A DNA stretch of 64,000 bases. It comes from Megalobrama amblycephala. Lineage: Eukaryota; Chordata; Actinopteri; Cypriniformes; Xenocyprididae. Numbering within the stretch: position 1 is the first letter of the stretch; each line of letters opens with the position of its first letter. The stretch spans positions 8,119,082 to 8,183,081 of the forward strand of contig NC_063054.1 in the NCBI RefSeq assembly GCF_018812025.1. The letters run 5' to 3'. This document shows positions 56,665 through 64,000 of the stretch, one piece after another. Made by a program: the position numbers and the translations under genes. The notes below the pieces were generated by a model. That model did not search any database and was not told the origin of the DNA. It saw only the letters and a program-made list of their open reading frames with translations.

Positions 56665-56799
56665 TTAAACATGGAAGCTATTTATAACGTGTTGGCAAAT
56701 ATATCTAAGATTTGTGGTCTGAAGGAATGTTCTGGATTCATTTACCATAGAAAATAATGACAACAATAATTATTATTGTTGTTATTAACAACAATGATA

Positions 56800-57090
56800 A
56801 TATACTACTTCAAAAGTTTGAGGACAATCAGTTTTTTAAAAGAAATTAATTTCAAATAAATGCTTTAAATCCAATATTCATCAAAAAGAATATTGAGCAG
56901 CACAACTGTTAAAGAATATTAAAATGATTTCTGAAGGATCATGTGACACTGAAGACTGGAGTAATGATGCTGAAAATTCAGCTTTGATCACAGGAATAAA
57001 TTACATTTTAAAATATAGTGTTTTTACTGTATTTTTAAAAATAAATTTATCAAATAAATTACGCTTTGAGACGAGACTTCTTTCAAAAAA
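56800..57090 (-). repeat. Dispersed ATGATCCTTCAGAAAT repeat, inverted copy
   Basis: TACTTCAAAAGTTTGAGGAC, TTCTGAAGGATCATGTGACA, GAGTAATGATGCTGAAAATT and CGAGACTTCTTTCAAAAAAA-like motifs are the reverse complement of 32031. Confidence 0.75.
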
Positions 57091-58069
57091 ATGAAAAAGT
57101 CTTACTGTATTCTTGAAAGTATTCATAACTCATATTTTTGTGCAAAAATGTGTTATTAGAGCTGTAAATTTGTCTAGAATTATCCTTTTGCACTAAATGT
57201 GTACCTTGACCATATCTTGAAGGGCATTCAAAGTTCAGTCTTTTCATAATCGGATGACTATCTAATCTGTAAAAACACAAGAGACCAAGTTTAAATACCT
57301 CCACAGAGCATCCCTTTAAGATGCCATGTGGCTAATATAAAACCACAGAGTGCCTCAAATAGTTCACATTTTTCTCGTTTGTCCTGATATTACCTCATGG
57401 CTCATATGGCTGTAGTAAGAGACCGACTTGACAGCAAGTAAAGCCCAGGGGTTATACTGCCTCTGCTGGGGCAGGTGGTTGTTCCTGGCCCAGTTCACTA
57501 GGGTATGGGACACACTAATCATCATGACTTGCATAATGTCGGTCTGCTATTTTTGCCTGTATGAGAAAAGATTAGTTACCTGTAATCCCTGTATTTAGCT
57601 CCAGGTGGTCTTTTCCACACTTTTCAGTTGAACATGAGTCAAGTGTTGGTTTTTTTGTACAAAATGGATTGTGCACAGAATTCTGCTTTTGTCACTTGGA
57701 ACCTATTGTAAACTCATTGGGAAATATTTTCATTATACACAGAAAATAGATTTAGTCAATGCTATCTCATGACCAATTCATAGGCATATATGGTTCAGAT
57801 TACTCAAATAAATGGAGGCGCCCTTAAATGGTCAGATATGGAAGCTTGGGTGTCATCTAGTGAAAAAGTTTCGGTACTGTGCCCAAACAAAATCTTACTT
57901 AAAGCTCATTTTTGAAATATTTCAACCTAAAATTTGGAATGTTGATATTTTTGGCTTTTATTTTCTTGCAGTTTAAGAGTAAAACATGCTTTGTAATATA
58001 TTGTTATAAAATATAAACAATTATATTTTTACATTTTCATAAACTTAAACTTCTATAACTTCTTTTTAT
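57091..58069. other. Inferred intronic DNA, no gene recognised
   Basis: 57380-57620 is unique-looking sequence with mixed GC. No exon, repeat or RNA gene recognised. Confidence 0.4.
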
Positions 58070-58074
58070 TTCAC

Positions 58075-58475
58075 TGTAGTAATGTTCAAAGTTCGTGGGG
58101 AAGGAAGAGGACAAGGGTCGGCTTTTGACTGCTGACTGAGCTTTATTTAGTGTATATGAAAAATGTCCAACAAAAGTCTGTGCACCGCACAACAACGCAA
58201 ATAAACAATCCACAACAGGGCTTCACTCCAGAACGATATAAACAATCCACAATAGGGCTTCTCTCCAGTGCTGTTGTCGTGCTCAGTGTCTCAGTCAGCA
58301 GTCCCTCTCTCTCTCGCACACTCCTGCTTCTCCTGGCGTTTTATCCTGTCTCCGCGCCAATTACTGGAATGAGAAACAGGTGTTCTTAATTTACATTTAA
58401 CCCACTCGCTTACCACGCGTCTCCCGACACTCTCTCCAGTTGCAGACCTCGCTGAGCCACGCCCCCCTCGCCACA
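58075..58475 (-). mobile_element. Solo LTR, 401 bp, 5-bp TSD
   Basis: Read on the minus strand it starts TGTGGCGAGGGGGGCGTGGC and ends ATTACTACA, giving TG...CA termini. It is flanked by a perfect TTCAC duplication (58070-58074 and 58476-58480). It has a polyadenylation signal (CTAAATAAAGCTCAG) about 75 bp before its 3' end and a TATA-like GGATAAAACGCCAGG box about 120 bp in. A ~40-bp segment with GGATTGTTTAT is tandemly duplicated inside. No internal retroelement sequence is adjacent, so recombination between two LTRs left this copy. Ty3/gypsy is likely from length and TSD, but an endogenous retrovirus LTR is not excluded. Confidence 0.8.
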
Positions 58476-58858
58476 TTCACTTTCATAATTTATTATGAAA
58501 TTCCATTCCTGAAAATCAGAGCAATCAGCTGACTTCAGATAACCATAACTTTTGTTACAGACAAGCTATGAAAGAAGTAAAAACAGATTTGGAAAGGGCT
58601 CGAATTCTGCTTTTTTACCTGTGATAGGTAAAATTTCACCATGTGATGGGTTTTCGCAGATCACATCACATATAGTCTTAATTCAGTGGTTTTCAACCAG
58701 GGGGCTAAACAAACTTCAGTATGACAAAAATTATTTTAATTATTTCAAAATTATTTTATATAAGAAATCAATCATTAAAATAAGCTAAAATAGTTCTGAT
58801 TTAAATTTATTCCCTCAATAACTATTTTTGTTTTTTGAAGAACCAGGATATGAGGTAC
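58476..58858. other. Inferred intronic DNA, no gene recognised
   Basis: AT-rich, no defined repeat or exon. Confidence 0.4.
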
Positions 58859-58990
58859 GTCTCAGATTATGACTGTAACCATGGTTTCCTGAGAAGGGGA
58901 ACAAGACACTGCATCATGAGTTGACACTATGTGAACGCTTCTCGTGAGCAGTGTCTGAAGCATGCGTGTTACATGCCAGTATTTGACAGT

Positions 58991-59015
58991 CCTAACCCTA
59001 ACCCTAACCCTAACC
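58991..59015. repeat. Interstitial telomere-type repeat (CCCTAA)4
   Basis: About four perfect CCCTAA units (the C-rich strand of the vertebrate telomere repeat) lie inside the left arm of the DIRS-like remnant. The complementary arm at about 59590-59600 reads directly from TTTGA to TTGGCTACCGCAG without them. Confidence 0.9.
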
Positions 59016-59058
59016 TGGCTACTGCAGTCAGGTGATATCACAGGCACACTGGTAGGGT

Positions 59059-59388
59059 ATAGACCTTATGTAGCCCTGCCCCTTTTCAGCGCTGCGCTTG
59101 TAGTTTTTTGTCTTTCAGTTTGTATTTCTACAGCGTTCTTACGTATTTGTGAATGAACTGCTCATTTTAAAATCTTCCCAGTCTACTGACATTTGTTAAG
59201 ACATCTGCTTTAAACATTACAATGCTCATTATAACTTTAACTCTACAACAAGTAAATCCACTTCACCAGCTAATTATTCTTTGACAGTGATGCCATAGAA
59301 ATATAGGAGCTACCACAAAAACAGAAGTTCAAAGACAATATTATAAAGATGATGTCGCGCTTGTTTCTGTGGCGCATAAGGTCTATAT
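59059..59388. mobile_element. MITE inside the DIRS-like remnant (TATAGACCTTATG ends)
   Basis: GGGTATAGACCTTATGTAGC at the left and TGGCGCATAAGGTCTATATA at the right are inverted, with GCGCTTGT motifs at both sides. It is about 330 bp and non-coding, and it separates the two halves of the DIRS-like remnant. Confidence 0.65.
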
Positions 59389-59672
59389 AAGGGTGCCTAG
59401 AGAGAAGGTCATCAACTTCAACTGTCTGAAACAAGACATTCAGGCATGCCGGAAGTATGGGAACGTAACGGAGTGTCTTGTTCCCCTTCTCAGGGAACCA
59501 TGGTTACAGTCGTAACCTGAGACGTTCTCTCTGTGCACCCTTACAGACCCTGCCGGCATGCTTGTGACATCATCTGACTGCGGTAGCCAATCAAAGACTG
59601 GCATGTAGCACACGTGTTCAGACACCAGCTCACATTCCCATAGCGTCAACTCATGTGTGCAGTTCCGCAGAA

Positions 59673-59990
59673 CCTGATTTTGCTGAGTTCAACATGTTCC
59701 TGGGTCATCATTTTTGTTGATCCTGGAACAACAGTCAAATCAACCAATCAGATTTGAGGGACAAGTTTACTGATTATATCAAGTTTAGGCTTAAAATCAT
59801 GAATTGGTGCTTCTACATCAGTGTTATTCATCTATCATTTCCCTCTGATTTTTGGGATAACTTATGGGTAGGGTTAGGGTTAGGTTTAGGGGTAGGAATA
59901 GGGTTAAGACTAAATTTTCAGACTGGAATGTTGTTCCAAGATCAACAAAATATGTTGACCCAGGAACGTATCTAACTCAGCAAAATCAGG
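59673..59990. mobile_element. Foldback element (CCTGATTTTGCTGAGTT ends) with TTAGGG-like core
   Basis: CCTGATTTTGCTGAGTTCAA then GTTCCTGGGTCATCAT and GTTGATCCTGGAACAAC are inverted at the right as GTTGTTCCAAGATCAAC, TTGACCCAGGAACG and AACTCAGCAAAATCAGG. The inverted arms are about 60 bp. The core at 59868-59905 is TAGGGTTAGGGTTAGGTTTA followed by GGGGTAGG, a degenerate telomere-like tract that is part of this repeat family. Confidence 0.75.
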
Positions 59991-61484
59991 ACGTGTGTAG
60001 AATTCCACTTCAAAAGGGAAGCATCATTTGTAGACCTGGAAATCTCATGTAAATTAATCATCTTTAAACGCCATGGGCATTTTTACAAACAACATACACT
60101 ATAGCTATTCCAAGCTTTTATTTATTTATTTATTTTCATTGTGAGAAAAAAATTCAAATTTATTCTTAACCAATAAATCACAAAGTAAATGTAATGGATA
60201 AAAAGATCAGCTCTAAAGACGTCTTGGACTTATTTTAATTTAAATTATTTTAGTTACTTATTGTAATCTATGGACATTTCTGTAAATTAAAAAATATATA
60301 TTATTACATTAAATTAAAGCATTCTAAACACTTATTTGTTTAATTAAAGATCATCCAAGATCAAAAATGCCCAAGTTACTAAATAACTAAGTAAACTTTT
60401 ACTTGAAACGATTTTACTGAAAGTTTAGATAGCCATCATGCTTGACCGTTTCTTGCTCTGCGTGTGTGCCCAATTCATTTTTGGCTTTATTTCTAACTAA
60501 GTGAAACATAATGAAGTTTGCTGTCATCTCATAATGACTGATCACAGAGTTTTGAAGTACATTTGGCTGTGGTCAAGGTGTTTATTAAATCTCTGCTGAA
60601 TGCAGAACTCTTTCCAGGACAATCTAATCCAGATGTGATTTATTGCCGGCCCTATTCTCTCACAGGCTCTTCTCTTCTTTGTCATGGAGGAATTAGTTGC
60701 TTTTTGATTAAAGGTGAAGTGACATAATTTCTCCTAACAACTCACACTGCCAAACCACCAGGCATTTTATTATCTTTGGGGACCAAATATATTTAGTAAT
60801 ATGTCAAAAAGGCGGAAAGACACAAAGAAAAGGGGCCCCTTTATCTTCCTTTTTGTGATCGCTCATTTGTTTTAGGAAGTACCAAGCTAACAAAAATAAG
60901 TTCTATGAACATTTTGCTAACTTTCCCATTAAGTTATGAAAATTTAGTTCAAAACTTGTTCAAAACATCCAGGTTTTTTGTTTTGTTAAGGGAACTTTCT
61001 TTTTTATCAGTTTGCAAACATTATGGTAATGCTACTTTTGAACGTTCTCTGAATATTCTGAAACAAGTAGTAACATTTAAAGATGAAAATCCATCTGAAG
61101 CGTTAAAAAAACACTCCATGAACGATGTATAAATAAGAGTTTGTGCTAATGTTCTGAAAATACATGATTAAAGGGAATATTATATTAACATTACTGGAAG
61201 AATGTTTGTTCATAACTTTGAGAGAACCTTGCCAGAACATTAGGGAAGTTCTGAGAATGTTCCCTGTTGGCTGGTCAACCACTGTGTGTAATGAGAAACT
61301 GCTGAAGATCACAGAAGTTCATTTGTGGCCAGCCTCAGTCTCAGTGTGAGTGTGTTTGTGGATCATTCTGTCAGGCTGATATGTTGAGCTGACAGGCTGA
61401 TGCTCTGTTGGGCTCAGGCTTTAAGATGGGGATGATGGTTACTGACCTGTTTTTTCCTCAGGGTCACTGCTGGAGGGCTCAAGA

Positions 61485-61487
<3 letters not shown>
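59991..61487. other. Inferred intronic DNA, no gene recognised
   Basis: No exon or repeat with defined ends. Short frames near 60905-61350 lack domains. Confidence 0.4.

Positions 61488-61539
<52 letters not shown>
61488..61539. repeat. (TG)n microsatellite
   Basis: About 25 uninterrupted TG units. Confidence 0.95.
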
Positions 61540-61541
<2 letters not shown>

Positions 61542-61679
61542 AGCCAGTTGTTGCTTACATTATATGCAAGTGTAAGTTAAAGACAGAGAGGATACAATTT
61601 TTTCAAAATAACAGACAAGAAACTTGAGTGTGTTTAATAACAAACATGCTCATGTTGGTCAAATATTGACTTTCTAAAA

Positions 61680-61930
61680 TATTTAACATTACTCCAGTCT
61701 TCACTGTCACATGATCCTTCAGAAGATCAATCTAATATGCTGATTTGCTGTTCAAGAAACATTTCTTATTAATGTTGAAAACCTTTTGTGGAACCGTGAT
61801 GATTTTTTGATGAATAGAAAGTTTAAAGTTAAAAAGAACAGCATTTATTTGAAATACAAATCTTTTTTAACGTCATAAAAGTCTTTACTGCCAGTTCTGA
61901 TCAATTTACTCCATCCTTACTAATATAATT
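61680..61930 (+). repeat. Dispersed ATGATCCTTCAGAAAT repeat, copy
   Basis: ACATTACTCCAGTCTTCACT, CACATGATCCTTCAGAAGAT, TGATTTGCTGTTCAAGAAAC and TTTGATGAATAGAAAGTTTA follow the family order. This copy gives an intact sequence across the position where the foldback is inserted at 32294. Confidence 0.75.
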
Positions 61931-62714
61931 TAAAAAAAGTAATCAAGGTACATGGGGCATTTAACAGAATTGGTTCAAAGTCAGAGTTGGAAACATCTTA
62001 GAAAATGTCTTTTTTCACAAATGTTGTATGTTTTCTTGTAAGTTTTGGAATATTTTTCCTCTCCTCAAATTTGTCACTACCAAAACACAATAATAAATAA
62101 TTTAATAAGAAGGCTTATATTGACCTATTAAGATTTTGTTTACATCTACTTTGTAAATATATTTTTTTGCTATTTTATTTGCTATTTTAAGTTTTTGCAG
62201 TTAAATCAATAACGATTACAATTTTAACAATATTTCAAGTGTAATTTATGAGATTTAATGTATTTTGAATCCTAGTCTTTCTTTGTAAAAGGCATAAAGT
62301 TTATTATACTGATTTCAAAGTTAAGGATTCAAAGTTTGAACTAAACACTATAATAACATCTTAGTTGATAATTCAATATACTTTATTTTTGACAAAACAT
62401 TCCGTTTCAGTTGTGACTGCATATTTTCGGTTGTGACAATAATGTGTTGGTAGTGACCACATCACATTACAGAATTTTAATTCGCATGCTAAAACACTAC
62501 TAAAACATACAAAAAACTAATGATTTGAATAACTGTACTAAAATTGTGTTTATTTCCCCCAAATAAAGGATTATGTGTTTCTGTTTGTCACTACCAAAAC
62601 GATATCACAGCCGAAACTTCACCACGTTTTGGTCGTGACTGTTTCGGTAGTGACAATTTTAGATACTTTTGAGCATAAAAACTACATTTTATGGAATAGT
62701 TTTCTTATTTGCAG
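61931..62714. other. Inferred intronic DNA, AT-rich, no gene recognised
   Basis: GTTTCGGTAGTGAC and its near-inverse GTCACTACCAAAACG occur several times between 62430 and 62660, giving weak internal hairpins. No coding region. Confidence 0.4.
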
Positions 62715-63314
62715 AAAAATAATTGACAATTGATAATATTAGTATAGAAAGAGTCCATGGAAATACATTTCTTGGTGTTATTTTAGACCACAAAATCAGC
62801 TGGAAACCACATATAAAACACATTGAAGGCAAAACTGGTAAAGACTATAGCAATATTAAATAAAGCAAGATATATTCTGGATAATAAATCATTGCATATT
62901 CTGTATAATGCACTCATAGTGCCATACTTAAGTTATTGTGTGGAAATCTGGGGAAATACCTACAAAACCAACCTACAGTCATAACGACACATTACAAAAG
63001 AGAGCAATCAGAATCATAAATAATGTAGGATATCTTGAACACACAAATTCACTATTCTTAAAATCAGAGTTTATTGATCTGGTTAAATTTAAGATGGCAC
63101 AATTCATGTTCAAAGCAAGAAATAATTTACTTCTGGAAAATTTACAAAAAATGTTTATGGAGAGGCAGGGTGGGTATAATTTGAGAGATTAATTAAACTT
63201 TAATAAGCTCAACATAAGAACTACTCTAAAAAGTATGTGCATCACTATATGTGGGGTGAGGTTGTGGAATAATTTGGAGCAGGTGTTAAAATATTGTACA
63301 AACTTTAAACAGTT
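62715..63314 (+). pseudogene. LINE C-terminal (RT thumb and tail) fragment
   Basis: Coding pieces in three frames read FLGVILDHKISWKPHIKHI (about 62772), then YNALIVPYLSYCVEIWGNTY (about 62907), then LQKRAIRIINNVGYLEHTNS (about 62991) and QFMFKARNNLL, ending near CGVRLWNNLEQ (about 63250). This is the conserved C-terminal order of fish Jockey/CR1/L2-type LINE reverse transcriptases. At least two frameshifts and several stops inactivate it. It may be from the same family as 35640-36790 but covers a different part. A TTAA element interrupts its 3' end. Confidence 0.8.
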
Positions 63315-63317
63315 TAA

Positions 63318-64000
63318 AGGTGCCATTGAACGTTTTTTTTACAAGATGTAATATAAGTCTAAGGTGTCCCCTGAATGTGTCTGTAAAGTTTCAGCTCAAA
63401 ATACCCCATAGATTTTTTTTTAAATAATTTTTTTAACTGCCTATTTTGGGGCATCATTAGAAATGCGCCGATTCAGGCTGCGGCCCCTTTAAATCTTGCA
63501 AAGTTCACACAGCTAATATAACCCTCAAAATGGATCTTTACAAAGTGTTCGTCATGGAGCATGTGTAATCGTGTAAGTATGGTATTTATTTGGATGTTTA
63601 CATTTGATTCTGAATGAGTTTGATAGTGCTCCATGGCTAACAGCTAATGCTACACTGTTGGAGAGATTTATAAAGAATGAAGTTGTGTTTATGAATTATA
63701 CAGACTGCAAGTGTTTAATAAATAAAAACAGCAACGGCTCTTGTCTCCGTGAATTCAGTAAGAAACAATGGTAACTTTAACCACATTTAACAGTACATTA
63801 GCAACATGCTAACGAAACATTTAGAAAGACAATTTGCAAATATCACTAAAAATATCAAGTTATCATGGATCATGTCAGTTATTATCGCTACATCTGCCAT
63901 TTTTCGCTATTGTTCTTGCTTGCTTACCTAGTCTGATGATTCGGCTGTGCACATCCAGACGTTAATACTGGCTGCCCTTGTGTAATACCTTTCATAATGT
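63318..64000. mobile_element. TTAA-flanked element, AGGTGCC family, copy 2 (truncated by window end)
   Basis: TTAA at 63314-63317 then AGGTGCCATTGAACG. From there the sequence follows 14469-15180 closely (AAGATGTAATATAAGTCTA, CTGCGGCCCCTTTAAATC, AACATGCTAACGAAACATTT). It lacks about 40 bp containing GTGGTCCACGCCCACAGAGC. The right end lies beyond the window. Confidence 0.8.

Larger units (their letters stand above)
58859..59660. mobile_element. Second DIRS-like remnant (ITR and complementary region only)
   Basis: The left part (58859-59050) starts GTCTCAGATTATGACTGTAA, like the end of the element at 50329 (GTCTCGGTTACATCTGTAA). Its first 55 bp are complementary to 59470-59520 (GTCTTGTTCCCCTTCTCAGG then GAACCATGGTTACAGTCGT). 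Its next part (ATGAGTTGACACTATG to CTACTGCAGTCAGGTG) is complementary to 59560-59655. After the complementary block comes GACGTTCTCTCTG, parallel to GACGTTCCCTTTC in the first element. No coding sequence remains between. It looks like a collapsed DIRS family member different from the one at 50329. Confidence 0.65.

Noticed and set aside
59868..59905. True telomere or chromosome end
   Set aside because: The TTAGGG-like tract is degenerate, short and in the core of a foldback repeat that occurs elsewhere; it is not terminal.

Overview
This window looks like AT-rich, gene-poor genomic DNA from a teleost fish, most likely a cyprinid (carp, goldfish or zebrafish relatives). The grounds are the dense mix of fish-type repeats (TTAA-flanked elements, a Tc1 element, a DIRS retrotransposon, hAT-like elements, a fish-type LINE), the intron-bearing gene structure and the absence of any bacterial gene organisation. 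The species assignment rests on my memory of repeat families, not on a search.

Only one cellular gene is supported: exon 1 of a leucine-rich-repeat membrane protein on the + strand (19222-19870). It resembles LRRC52, an auxiliary gamma subunit of BK potassium channels. The exon is GC-rich, starts with a signal peptide, carries a cysteine N-cap, about five LRRs and the start of the cysteine C-cap, and ends at a clean GTGAGA splice donor. I found no exon 2 (rest of the cap, transmembrane helix, short tail) in the remaining 44 kb. If the model is right, everything from 19871 to the end is first intron, or else the transcript ends some other way.

Layout. 1-18.6 kb: upstream DNA with many small inverted-repeat elements and a divergent tandem repeat. 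18.6-19.9 kb: 5' leader and exon of the LRR gene. 20-27 kb: short elements. 27.0-30.5 kb: a nested stack with a dead Tc1 transposon at its core. 32.0-34.7 kb: a 764-bp foldback element inside an older repeat, then an 8-bp-TSD hAT-like element. 35.6-36.8 kb: LINE reverse transcriptase broken by another insertion. 38.5-44.1 kb: more inverted-repeat elements, some nested. 45.0-48.6 kb: a large array of a ~41-bp unit, split by a 1.1-kb transposon carrying the start of a RecQ-like helicase. 50.3-54.9 kb: a nearly full-length but decayed DIRS retrotransposon with inverted terminal repeats and an internal complementary region, itself inside an older repeat. 56-60 kb: a TTAA element, a solo LTR with a perfect 5-bp target duplication, and a second DIRS-like remnant containing a telomere-type repeat. 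62.7-64 kb: LINE 3' part and a truncated TTAA element.

The genes do not form a pathway. The biological content is one channel-subunit exon in a landscape of nested, mostly dead mobile elements. I did not find a convincing new multi-gene system. The most interesting structures are the helicase-bearing element in the tandem array, the two DIRS-type elements, the large foldback, and several elements whose insertion sites can be read directly because they interrupt a recognisable older repeat.
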